Assembly (NCBI GenBank): GCA_937874315.1
Contig: CALNAE010000282.1
Location: 1-7,328, forward strand
Length of the DNA: 7,328 nucleotides
Source of the DNA: an uncultured Bifidobacterium sp.
Lineage (GTDB): Bacteria > Actinomycetota > Actinomycetes > Actinomycetales > Bifidobacteriaceae
Reading direction: 5' to 3'
Below, piece by piece: positions 1 to 6,439 of the stretch. Below the pieces are notes generated by a model. It searched no databases. It saw only the letters and a list, made by a program, of their open reading frames with translations, and was not told the DNA's origin. Within the stretch, counting starts at the first letter, position 1, and each line of letters starts with the position of its first letter. The position numbers and the translations under genes are program-made.

Positions 1-140
1 GGGGCTGTTCTGAAATGGATGTAACTGACTTTGATCGCTGATCCTTGGATTGACGGGCAGACGCTGGCTAGCTTCATGCAGAATTGCCCATGAAATCACG
101 TCCAGGATCCTATGCGGCGGGTGATATCGTGGGTCATTCC
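1..140. other. Left-edge stretch without a callable gene
   Basis: I see no gene that can be supported here. Plus-strand frames meet stops within the first 40 bases. On the minus strand one frame stays open from about position 126 down to the window edge, with a possible GTG at 99-97, but it lacks a clear ribosome binding site, has many A/T-ending codons unlike the real genes here, and matches no family I recognise. It could be the tip of a gene or insertion element beyond the edge. An 8-bp palindrome AGGATCCT lies at 104-111. Confidence 0.3.
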
Positions 141-316
141 CTTCACTGGGCGTTGTTTTTCTTTAGTGGGCGTTTTGCCGGATTGGGCGGTGGCGGCAGG
201 AAATGGCAGCGGGCTGGGAACGGCTTAATCTGGCCGAATTGGATGTTGGGATGATCGTGGATGTGCGGTGGAGTCGATTTTGAACGCCCACTAAAGGAGA
301 ATAACGCCCAGTGAAG
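141..316. repeat. 176-bp element with 34-bp inverted arms, each made of two 14-mers
   Basis: The left arm (141-174) is CTTCACTGGGCGTT, a 6-nt spacer, then CTTTAGTGGGCGTT. The right arm (283-316) is its inverse: AACGCCCACTAAAG, 6 nt, then AACGCCCAGTGAAG. Both 14-mers match perfectly between arms and the spacers match at 3 of 6 positions, giving 31 of 34. Within each arm the two 14-mers are themselves near-direct repeats (12 of 14 identical) at a 20-bp period, so a CTTYASTGGGCGTT motif occurs four times, two facing two. The 108-bp centre carries no ORF I trust. Possibilities are a MITE-like non-autonomous element, a multi-site protein-binding region, or a large structured RNA. No flanking target duplication is visible. 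The right arm is followed by six T (320-325), but the loop is too long for an ordinary terminator. The repeat is certain; its function is not. Confidence 0.9.
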
Positions 317-342
317 CGATTTTTTGGAGGATTTTCTCGAGG

Positions 343-366
343 CCATGGGGCCATGGGGCCATGGGG
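343..366. repeat. Triple tandem CCATGGGG
   Basis: Three perfect consecutive copies of the 8-mer CCATGGGG (343-350, 351-358, 359-366), followed by one more G. Each copy contains the palindrome CCATGG and a run of four G. It lies between the inverted-repeat element and the G-rich block. Short perfect tandem copies like these can change number by replication slippage. No coding frame of note passes through it. Confidence 0.9.
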
Positions 367-393
367 GATGAATCTGTCGAATGGTGGGCGGAT

Positions 394-612
394 TAGACGT
401 GGGGCGGCTTAGACGGCGAGCAGCGTAGACGGCGGCTGCTGGTGAGTGGCAAGGGGTGTAATGGGCGACAAAAAGTAGGGTTGCTAGACGGTGGGCTGCT
501 GGAGGGCGGCAAGGGGTATGGACGGCTTAGACGGTGGGCTGCTGGTTGGGGGTGTGAAGGGGTATGGCGGGAGACAAAGGGCGGGTTGCTAGAGGGTTGC
601 TAGAGGGTTACC
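394..612 (+). repeat. G-rich block of degenerate TAGACGG-type repeats
   Basis: The plus strand is dominated by G with few C. A TAGA[C/G]GG-like word recurs at 394, 410, 426, 485, 528, 590 and 601, giving spacings of 16, 16, 59, 43, 62 and 11. The longer copies share an order: TAGACGG, then GGCTGCTGG, then AAGGGGTRT. They often end in GGGTTGC just before the next TAGA. Copies diverge by substitutions and small indels, as expected of old tandem duplication. It is not a CRISPR, because there is no constant repeat with unique spacers of fixed length. No protein frame runs through it on either strand. Function is unknown; the strong strand asymmetry could favour R-loops or quadruplexes. Confidence 0.7.
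548..585 (+). other. Predicted G-quadruplex motif
   Basis: Five G-runs of at least three occur in a row: 548-552, 559-562, 569-571, 579-581 and 583-585. The loops are 6, 6, 7 and 1 nt, so the stretch meets the usual four-tract rule with loops of 1-7. It lies on the non-template strand about 210 bp upstream of the binding-protein gene. If that gene's promoter is upstream of this block, the motif would also be present in the leader RNA. Folding is an inference. Confidence 0.6.
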
Positions 613-793
613 AAACGACGGATGAGCTCATTAGCATGGGTGCCGCCAAAGGTTTGCCTTTGTTCAGCCGTGGTTCATCCTGCGTTCTTCTGCAATCCAA
701 CCAGAGACCATAGAGTGTGTGTTGTTTGCCGGGCAAGGCCGAATAGGTCGATCGAATCCCGCGACAAGACGGATTTCTGAAAGGATCTTTTCC
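613..793 (+). promoter_or_regulatory. Leader/upstream region of the ABC importer operon
   Basis: This gene-free stretch should contain the operon promoter, since nothing upstream appears to transcribe into it. I cannot fix the promoter. A poor candidate is TTGTTT (722-727) with TAGGTC 16 nt further on. Small dyads visible are CAAAGG-TTTG-CCTTTG (647-662, 6-bp stem, 4-nt loop), TTGCC-G-GGCAA (726-736) and the palindrome TCGATCGA (748-755). The last two lie near the candidate promoter and might be operator sites. No regulator gene is in the window to pair them with. Confidence 0.35.
781..785 (+). promoter_or_regulatory. Ribosome binding site of the solute-binding protein gene
   Basis: AAGGA lies 8 nt before the ATG at 794 and decides that start over the in-frame ATG at 719, which has no such site. 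It sits in the near-palindrome AAAGGATCTTT (780-790), which could form a weak 4-bp hairpin around the site. Confidence 0.7.
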
Positions 794-826
794 ATGCACT
801 CCATGCACTCCATGCACTCCATGCAT
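791..826 (+). repeat. Four tandem 9-mers carrying four in-frame start codons
   Basis: TCCATGCAC is repeated at 791-799, 800-808 and 809-817, and TCCATGCAT follows at 818-826. Only the last base differs. Each unit contains an ATG in the same frame (794, 803, 812, 821), so the binding protein begins Met-His-Ser three times before Met-His-Phe. Because the unit is 9 bp, copy-number change adds or removes three residues without shifting frame. Confidence 0.95.
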
Positions 827-1969
827 TTCTTGCGTACGATGGCCGGCGGCGCGCTGGCCATGGCGATGTTGGTCACCACGGTCGCCTGCGGGTCGGGACA
901 ATCGGCGAGTTCAACCGGCGCGACCGCGGCGTCCACCAAGGCCGCCTCGGCGACGTCACTTGCCGATTTCGGCTCGATGGACGATCTGGTCAAGGCCGCC
1001 GAGAGCGAAGGCTCGCTCAACGTCATCGCGCTGCCACACGACTGGGCGGATTATGGCGAGGTCATTCAGGCGTTCAAGAAGAAATACCCCAAGATCAAGG
1101 TCGCCGAGCAGAATGCCAACGCATCCTCCAAGGAGGAGATTGACGCGGCGAAGACGAACAAGGGAACGGCGTCGGCCCCCGATGTCTTCGATGTCGGCCT
1201 TGCGGTGGCATCGACCAATACGTCGTACTTCGCGCCGTATAAGGTCAAGGCATGGGATTCCATCCCCGCTGCGCAAAAAGAGTCCAGCGGATTGTATTAC
1301 GCCGATTACACCGGCATCATGTCGATCGGTTGGAACAAGGACAAATACGGCGAGATCAATTCGATCGATGATCTTATGAATTCGAAGTTCGCAGGCACGG
1401 TCGCGCTGAACGGCAAGCCCGCGGAGGCTGGCGCCGCATTCAACGGCTTCCTGCTGGCCAACCAGTTATCGGGTGGGACCATCAACAATCTCAAGCCCGG
1501 CCTCGATTTCTTCAAGAAACTCAAGACTGCCGGCAATCTCACGCAGATCGACGTCACGGATGGCACCATCGATTCGGGCCAGACAGGCGTCGTCTTCGAC
1601 TGGACCTATAACCAGGCCTCCTACAAGAAAGAGCTCAAGGCCAAGGGCGTGAATTGGGAGTATAAGACGTTCCCGAAGGCCGAGGTCGTGAGCTACTACA
1701 ATCAAGCGGTCAACAAGAACGCCCCTCATCCGGCCGCGGCCAGGCTGTGGGAGGAATATCTGTATACCGCCCAGGCGCAGAATCTCTGGCTGAAGGGCGG
1801 GGCGAGCCCGGTGCTGCTGGCGGCCATGAAGAAGGCCGGCACGGTCGATAAGGCGACGTTGGCCACCGCCACGACGGTTTCGGGAACCCCGGTGACCTAC
1901 ACCAATGCGGATTCGACACGAATCACCTCCTGGCTGCAGAATAATTGGGATGCGACGATCGGTGATTGA
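794..1969 (+). CDS. ABC importer solute-binding lipoprotein
   Basis: Extracellular binding component that should capture the substrate outside the membrane and pass it to the two permeases encoded next. From the ATG at 794 it is 391 residues. The start is set by AAGGA 8 nt upstream. Residues 1-31 form a lipoprotein signal: three Met-His-Ser units, a weakly charged N-region (Arg14), a hydrophobic core, and TVAC ending at Cys32, the likely lipidated residue. This lipobox is slightly atypical, with Thr at -3. A Ser/Thr/Ala-rich linker follows to about residue 58, then a type 2 periplasmic-binding fold. Family-like segments include ALPHDWADYGEVI (79-91), DVFDVGLAVA, SIGWNKDKYG and APHPAAARLWEEYL. 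This resembles the AfuA/PotD-like group (iron, polyamine, 2-aminoethylphosphonate). The substrate cannot be assigned. Translation may also begin at the later repeated ATGs. Confidence 0.93.
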   Translation: MHSMHSMHSMHFLRTMAGGALAMAMLVTTVACGSGQSASSTGATAASTKAASATSLADFGSMDDLVKAAESEGSLNVIALPHDWADYGEVIQAFKKKYPKIKVAEQNANASSKEEIDAAKTNKGTASAPDVFDVGLAVASTNTSYFAPYKVKAWDSIPAAQKESSGLYYADYTGIMSIGWNKDKYGEINSIDDLMNSKFAGTVALNGKPAEAGAAFNGFLLANQLSGGTINNLKPGLDFFKKLKTAGNLTQIDVTDGTIDSGQTGVVFDWTYNQASYKKELKAKGVNWEYKTFPKAEVVSYYNQAVNKNAPHPAAARLWEEYLYTAQAQNLWLKGGASPVLLAAMKKAGTVDKATLATATTVSGTPVTYTNADSTRITSWLQNNWDATIGD

Positions 1970-1985
1970 TTCGAGTTCGCGAGCA

Positions 1986-2909
1986 ATGAGTTCGACCGTG
2001 TCCCCGCACGAGGCGAGCGGCGGTGATGGCTCCCGGAACCCCGGCAAGCTGGCACTGATCTCGCGTCGTCGCTCGATGGGCACGGTCGCGGTCATGGTGC
2101 CGTTCTTCGCCTATATGACGTGTTTCCTGCTCGTACCCACCGTCATCGTGGTGGTGGGGGCCTTCACAGGCTCCAACGGCGGCTTCTCGATGAGTAATTT
2201 CTCTCATCTGTTTGAGGCGAACACGGTGAACAGTTTCGTCACCTCGATTTTGGTGTCGCTTATTTCGGCGTTGATCGGCGCGGGAGTGGGTGCCTGCGCT
2301 TCCTACGCTTTGGTGCTCGGAGCGCATCCCGATGGCGTATTGCGCCGCATCATCTCTTCGTTGTCCTCGGTTCTGGCGCAGTTCGGCGGGGTGATGCTGG
2401 CGTTCGCGTTCATTGCGACCATCGGCATCAACGGCATCGTCACCACATTGATCAAAACTGCATTCGACGTTACGGTCAATCCGAATTGGTTGAGTTCGCT
2501 ATCCGGAATAGTTGTGGTGTACAGCTATTTCCAGATACCGCTGATGATCATTGTCTTTCTTCCCGCAGTGGACGCGATGATGCCGCAATGGCGTGAGGCG
2601 GCGGAGAGTCTGGGGGCCAATACCGCGCAGTATTGGTGGCGGGTAGGGCTTCCCATTCTCATGCCGAGGTTCATCTCGGCGACGCTCCTGTTGTTCGCCA
2701 ACGCGTTCTCCGCCTTCGCCACGGCCGCGGCGCTGTTCTCGCAGCGTTCGATTCTCGTGCCGCTGATGATCCAGAGCGCCATGCGCAACGAGATGGATCC
2801 AAATCAGCAGGGTACGGCCCAGGTGCTGGCGTTCGCCATGATCATCGTCGTCTCGATCGTCATGGTCATCAGCCACGCCATCGAACGCGGAGTGGGGAGA
2901 TGGCAATGA
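1986..2909 (+). CDS. ABC importer permease, first subunit (PotB/FbpB-like)
   Basis: Integral membrane subunit forming half of the translocation channel. From the ATG at 1986 it is 307 residues, with an N-terminal cytoplasmic tail and about six helices (first near 34-59). The binding-protein-dependent permease signature is clear: EAA at 204-206, Gly210, and Leu-Pro at 222-223, the loop that docks on the ATPase. It begins 16 nt after the binding-protein stop. The start is uncertain because only a weak GAG precedes 1986. A GTG at 1962 overlapping the previous gene is possible, while the ATG at 1905 would overlap it by 65 nt and is unlikely. The next gene overlaps its stop codon, which suggests coupled translation. 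EAA falls at residue 204 in both permeases with the chosen starts, a mild support for them. Confidence 0.92.
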   Translation: MSSTVSPHEASGGDGSRNPGKLALISRRRSMGTVAVMVPFFAYMTCFLLVPTVIVVVGAFTGSNGGFSMSNFSHLFEANTVNSFVTSILVSLISALIGAGVGACASYALVLGAHPDGVLRRIISSLSSVLAQFGGVMLAFAFIATIGINGIVTTLIKTAFDVTVNPNWLSSLSGIVVVYSYFQIPLMIIVFLPAVDAMMPQWREAAESLGANTAQYWWRVGLPILMPRFISATLLLFANAFSAFATAAALFSQRSILVPLMIQSAMRNEMDPNQQGTAQVLAFAMIIVVSIVMVISHAIERGVGRWQ

Positions 2910-3823
2910 GAGATGACACCGATGTAGGCCTGAAGCCGGACAAGGGGGCACGGCTGTCGTCCGCCGGCATGCCGGTGCAGTTGCGCGCCCGCCGCCGGTT
3001 CCGGCAGTCCGTGGCGAAAACCCTGATCCTGACGGTGACGCTCGCGTTTTTGCTTATTCCGTTGATTGCCATGGCGGTGTTCACCGTTCGCCAGCCGCTG
3101 TCCGGCCACTGGAGCTTGGACGCATGGAAGACCATCGTGACCGCAGGGGGCGCAGCCGATCCCGATTCGTCCGGAACCGATATGAGCGTGTTACGGCAGG
3201 GTTTGGGTTCATCGCTCGCGTTGTCCGCGGTCACGGTCGCGATCATGCTCGTGCTGTTGGTGCCCACCATGGTGATCGTCCATATCCGCTCGCCTCGCTG
3301 GGAACGGGCCATAGAATGGGTGGCCACGCTGCCGTTGACCATCCCGGCCATCGTTCTGGTGGTGGGACTGGGACCCATCTACCGCTGGTTGTCGGCCGAC
3401 GTCTTCAACACCGATCCCATCTGGCTATGCTTCGTCTATGGCGTGCTGGTTATGCCGTTCGCCTTCCGGGCGCTGTCCGTTGGATTGCAATCCATCGACG
3501 CCAAAACGCTGTGCGAGGCGGCACGTTCCTTGGGGGCGTCGTGGCCACGGGTGTTTTTCCGAGTAGTCATACCGAACCTGTGGCAGGCGATACTCTCCGC
3601 GTCCTTCATATCCATCGCGGTGGTGCTGGGCGAATACACCGTGGCTTCGCTGCTGGGCAGGATGAACCTTCAAGTCGCCTTGTTCCAGATGGGACAATCG
3701 AATTCACAGATCTCCACGGCGATGTCGCTGCTGGCACTGGCCTTCGGCATCATCCTGCTGGTGGCGGTGGATCTGATCGCCGATGCGGTGCGCCGACGGA
3801 GAAACAATGGGACGAAAGAGTGA
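2906..3823 (+). CDS. ABC importer permease, second subunit (PotC-like)
   Basis: Second channel subunit, expected to pair with the permease before it. It has 305 residues from the ATG at 2906, which overlaps the previous stop as ATGA. GGGGAG at 2894-2899 sits 6 nt upstream. The ATG at 2900 (two residues longer) has GGAG at 2889-2892 seven nt upstream and is a fair alternative. After a basic cytoplasmic tail, the first helix is near 39-59. The EAA loop reads EAARSLGA from residue 204, with Ile-Pro at 222-223. Later helices include a GEYTVASLLG segment common in this permease group. A longer upstream reading frame exists from 2633, but its first 91 codons lie wholly inside the preceding permease and read as off-frame Arg/His-rich sequence. 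Confidence 0.93.
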   Translation: MRDDTDVGLKPDKGARLSSAGMPVQLRARRRFRQSVAKTLILTVTLAFLLIPLIAMAVFTVRQPLSGHWSLDAWKTIVTAGGAADPDSSGTDMSVLRQGLGSSLALSAVTVAIMLVLLVPTMVIVHIRSPRWERAIEWVATLPLTIPAIVLVVGLGPIYRWLSADVFNTDPIWLCFVYGVLVMPFAFRALSVGLQSIDAKTLCEAARSLGASWPRVFFRVVIPNLWQAILSASFISIAVVLGEYTVASLLGRMNLQVALFQMGQSNSQISTAMSLLALAFGIILLVAVDLIADAVRRRRNNGTKE

Positions 3824-5027
3824 GCTAACGATGATGACACACAACCCTCATGGTGAGGCCGCCGGCATCGATATGGTCGATGTCGACAAGATCTACCCAG
3901 GCAGCGCCGTCAAGGCATTGGACGCTTTCAGCCTCGACATTCGCCCCGGCGAGCTCGTCGTGCTGCTTGGAGGATCGGGGTGCGGCAAATCGACTGCCTT
4001 GCGCTCGCTGGCCGGGCTGGAGGATATTCAGGCCGGACGAATCATGGTTTCTGGACAGGATGTCACCGGGGTGCCGGTCAATCGGCGCAACATGGCCATG
4101 GTGTTTCAGTCCTACTCCCTGTTTCCCCACCTGACGGCGTTGCAGAATGTGGAGTTCGGTCTGGCCGTACGTCATATGAGTCGCGACAAGCAGCGTGCCA
4201 AGGCAATGCGTCAGCTGGAGATGGTCGGCCTCGCCGATCTTGCCGACCGCTTCACTCAGGAGATGTCGGGCGGTCAGCAACAGCGGGTGGCGCTCGCGCG
4301 GGCCTTGGTGATCGAGCCCAAGGTGCTGCTGCTTGACGAGCCGCTTTCGGCGCTCGACGCGAAGGTGCGCGTGCAGCTGCGCGAGGAGATACGACGAATC
4401 CAGCGCGAAACCGGCACCACGACGGTGTTCGTGACGCATGATCAGGAGGAGGCGCTCGCCATCGCGGATCGTGTCGGGGTGATGAACCATGGCAGGATCG
4501 AGCAGATCGCCGATCCAAAGACGTTGTATGAACGTCCCGAGACCGAGTATGTCGCCACATTCGTCGGTCTGACGAATCACGTGCCGTGCCTGAGCATGGG
4601 GGATTCTGCGCTGATCTTCGGTCAACGGGTCCCGATGCTCAATGCGCCGATCCATGAAGGTGCCGCGCAGGCTTTGATACGGCCGGAGGCGTTATACCTC
4701 ACGTCGCCGGAGAGCGGCGATCGGCGTCATGAGGCAGTGGCGAGTGCCGTCCCGACGTCTCGAGTCGCCACGTCGGCGAATGGGACCTCGGCGACCGCCA
4801 CATCGGCCGGAGTGCTCGGGCGCGTGCAATCCGTGCATTTTCTCGGGCCGCTTACGCGTGTTGACGTCGTCGTTTCACCGGACCAGCTGCCGCAGGTTCA
4901 CCAGGATCGCGACATGTGGCTCACCGTCCAGTTGTCCGTGCAGGACACGGCGTTCTCACCGACGGTCGGTGATATGGTGCGTGTGCGCGTCAGGTCTCAG
5001 GAGACGCTCGTGCTGTCCCGCAGGTGA
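3807..5027 (+). CDS. ABC importer ATPase with C-terminal TOBE region (PotA-like)
   Basis: Cytoplasmic ATPase that powers the two permeases. From the ATG at 3807 it has 406 residues. All nucleotide-binding motifs are intact: Walker A GGSGCGKST (55-63), Q-loop Gln101, signature MSGGQ (153-157; canonical is LSGGQ), Walker B LLLDE ending at Glu178, SALD (181-184) and switch His211. The C-terminal part from about 285, with LIRPEALYL and FLGPLTRVDVVV, fits the TOBE regulatory domain of the PotA/FbpC/MalK group. An Ala/Thr/Ser-rich linker (about 311-336) interrupts it. Start: GGAG at 3798-3801 lies 5 nt before 3807, giving a 17-nt overlap with the permease. The ATGs at 3831/3834, with weaker GAAAGAG 10-13 nt upstream, are alternatives. 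Its 3' end overlaps the opposing exporter gene by 31 bp. Confidence 0.93.
   Translation: MGRKSELTMMTHNPHGEAAGIDMVDVDKIYPGSAVKALDAFSLDIRPGELVVLLGGSGCGKSTALRSLAGLEDIQAGRIMVSGQDVTGVPVNRRNMAMVFQSYSLFPHLTALQNVEFGLAVRHMSRDKQRAKAMRQLEMVGLADLADRFTQEMSGGQQQRVALARALVIEPKVLLLDEPLSALDAKVRVQLREEIRRIQRETGTTTVFVTHDQEEALAIADRVGVMNHGRIEQIADPKTLYERPETEYVATFVGLTNHVPCLSMGDSALIFGQRVPMLNAPIHEGAAQALIRPEALYLTSPESGDRRHEAVASAVPTSRVATSANGTSATATSAGVLGRVQSVHFLGPLTRVDVVVSPDQLPQVHQDRDMWLTVQLSVQDTAFSPTVGDMVRVRVRSQETLVLSRR
4956..4972 (-). terminator. Possible hairpin terminator of the exporter gene, inside the ATPase 3' end
   Basis: TCACCGA-CGG-TCGGTGA is a perfect 7-bp inverted repeat with a 3-nt loop. On the minus strand it begins 24 nt after the exporter's stop codon. 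No T-run follows on that strand, so it is not a classical intrinsic terminator, although actinobacterial genes sometimes end at hairpins without one. It also lies in the ATPase coding sequence and may be chance. Confidence 0.3.
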
Positions 5028-6439
5028 GACGAGAGCCGCGGCACCATGGATGCCAGCAACGTCAACGCGATGAGGATCGAGCCCACGAGCATGGCTCGAC
5101 TGAATCCGGCGTAGAACGCTGCCGTGGTCAGTTCGGAGGTGTGCACGAGCGACGTCTTGGAGAGATGCGAGGAAAGATATGAGGATTCGCCCGCGCTCAT
5201 CACGCCGACGAACAGCGGGGTGCCCAAGGCCGAGCCGAGTTGGATGAGCGTGTTGATGATGGACACGCCATCCGTCTGGTCCTTGGGCGACAGCTCGGCC
5301 AAGGCATTGGATTGGTTGGGTGACCAGGTCAGCGAGATGCCGAAGTAGATGCCCACGTTGAGCAGCATGATAACCACCACGGGTGTCGAGGGCCGCTGCC
5401 AGATCAGCGCGATAAGGAATACGAGCATGACGAGCAGCCCCAGGGGGATCAGCGTCTTGCCGCCGATGCGGTCGAAGAGCCTGCCGGCGATGACGGTCAT
5501 CACGCTGCATATCACGACGGCGGGGAGCAGCAGCAGGGCCGCCTGCAACGAGGAAAGACCCAGCCCGTTTTCGAAGAGCAGCGGCAACACGATGTTCATG
5601 GAAAACTGGACCATCTGGATGGCGACGACCAACAGCGCGCCCACGGCGAACGACGGTTTGGCGAACACCCTCACGTTGAGCATCGGTTGGGGCAGCGAAA
5701 GCTGTCGTTTGCAGAAGCCGCCGATGGCGAGTGCGCCGACGGCAAACAGCAGCGCGGCCAGCCACCATTCGGAGGAATTCACGATGCTCATCGCGTAGAC
5801 GAGTGCCGCGAATCCGACGGTGGACAGCACGATGGACCAGAGGTCGATATGGGGTTTGGTCAGTGGAATGGCCGTGCCGAGCAATGTCGCGCCGCCGGCC
5901 ATGCAGACGATGATCAGTGGGAGCAGCAAGGCGAACAACGCGCGCCAATCGACGAATTGCAACACGACGCCCGAGACGATGGGCCCGACCGAAGGCCCCA
6001 CGAGAATCACGCAGGTGCAGATGCCCATCACGAATCCCTGGCGTTCTCGCGGGTAGATCGACAGCGCCGTGTTGATCATGATCGGCGCAAGCAGCCCGGT
6101 ACCCACGGCCTGAAGCATCCGCCCGGCCAATAGCGTCGGAAACGAAGGTGCGAGGAACGCTACCACCGTGCCGGCCAGAAAGAGCGCCATGGCGCCGAGG
6201 TGAAGCTGTTTGGTCGTGAAGGTGCGAATGAGGAAGGCCGAGATCGGCACCATAACCGCCACCACCAGCACGTAACCGGTGGACAGCCATTGCACCACGG
6301 TCGTGGTGACACGCATGTCGCGCATGATGTCGGTAAGGGCGACGTTGAGGATCGTCTCGTTGAGCAGAGAGAGAAAGCCTCCGGTGAGCAATACGATCAT
6401 GATGCCATGTTGGGTGCGGCGGTGCGGGGATGTGAGCAC
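4997..6439 (-). CDS. DHA2-family drug:proton antiporter (LmrB-like MFS exporter)
   Basis: Predicted proton-driven exporter of drugs or other toxic compounds in the cell membrane. It has 480 residues from a GTG at 6439-6437. AAAGGA (6451-6446) lies 6 nt upstream and decides this start. About 14 hydrophobic helices can be traced, the DHA2 number. Typical motifs are LNETILNVAL in helix 1 (26-35), WLSTGYVL (51-58), GRMLQAVGTGLLAP (106-119) and the antiporter motif C, GPSVGPIVSG (148-157). The loop-2/3 segment IRTFTTKQL replaces the usual G-x-x-x-D-x-x-G-R motif A; as I recall, this is like LmrB-type proteins. The substrate is not deducible. It follows the MHS carrier on the same strand after 273 bp, probably with its own leader, and converges on the importer operon. 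No adjacent TetR or MarR regulator is present. Confidence 0.92.
   Translation of the reverse strand: MLTSPHRRTQHGIMIVLLTGGFLSLLNETILNVALTDIMRDMRVTTTVVQWLSTGYVLVVAVMVPISAFLIRTFTTKQLHLGAMALFLAGTVVAFLAPSFPTLLAGRMLQAVGTGLLAPIMINTALSIYPRERQGFVMGICTCVILVGPSVGPIVSGVVLQFVDWRALFALLLPLIIVCMAGGATLLGTAIPLTKPHIDLWSIVLSTVGFAALVYAMSIVNSSEWWLAALLFAVGALAIGGFCKRQLSLPQPMLNVRVFAKPSFAVGALLVVAIQMVQFSMNIVLPLLFENGLGLSSLQAALLLLPAVVICSVMTVIAGRLFDRIGGKTLIPLGLLVMLVFLIALIWQRPSTPVVVIMLLNVGIYFGISLTWSPNQSNALAELSPKDQTDGVSIINTLIQLGSALGTPLFVGVMSAGESSYLSSHLSKTSLVHTSELTTAAFYAGFSRAMLVGSILIALTLLASMVPRLSSHLRDSTSVS

Noticed and set aside
1..126. Minus-strand frame open to the left edge
   Set aside because: It is short, has no start signal, has codon use unlike the real genes here, and matches no family I recognise. 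It may be revisited with flanking sequence.
141..325. Rho-independent terminator formed by the inverted repeat plus six T
   Set aside because: The loop would be 108 nt, and no gene ends just upstream on the plus strand in the window.
143..354. Two overlapping minus-strand ORFs of 63-67 residues across the inverted-repeat element
   Set aside because: They run through both repeat arms, give Pro/Ser/His-rich sequence with no family likeness, and lack a convincing ribosome binding site.
394..612. CRISPR array
   Set aside because: Units are degenerate, spacing is irregular (11-62 bp), there is no constant repeat with unique spacers, and no cas genes are present.
719..793. Upstream ATG at 719 as the start of the binding lipoprotein
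   Set aside because: It would put 25 charged, non-signal residues before the lipoprotein signal and has no ribosome binding site, whereas AAGGA is well placed for 794.
791..826. On/off phase variation by the start-codon repeat
   Set aside because: The unit is 9 bp, so slippage keeps frame and the first ATG keeps its distance to AAGGA. At most the N-terminus or initiation strength changes.
664..1026. Minus-strand 120-residue ORF opposite the binding-protein start
   Set aside because: It is antisense to a well-supported gene, and its Cys-Met-Glu repeats simply mirror the 9-bp repeat.
2633..2905. 91-codon N-terminal extension of the second permease
   Set aside because: It overlaps the first permease in another frame, is Arg/His-rich and off-frame in character, and a proper start exists at 2906.
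3124..3828. Plus-strand 234-residue ORF within the second permease
   Set aside because: It is a shadow frame: Arg/Gly/His-rich, no domain, and fully covered by the permease in the true frame.
4956..6290. Minus-strand 444-residue ORF overlapping the exporter
   Set aside because: This is a long off-frame shadow typical of GC-rich DNA. The 480-residue frame has clear helices, motifs and a ribosome binding site.
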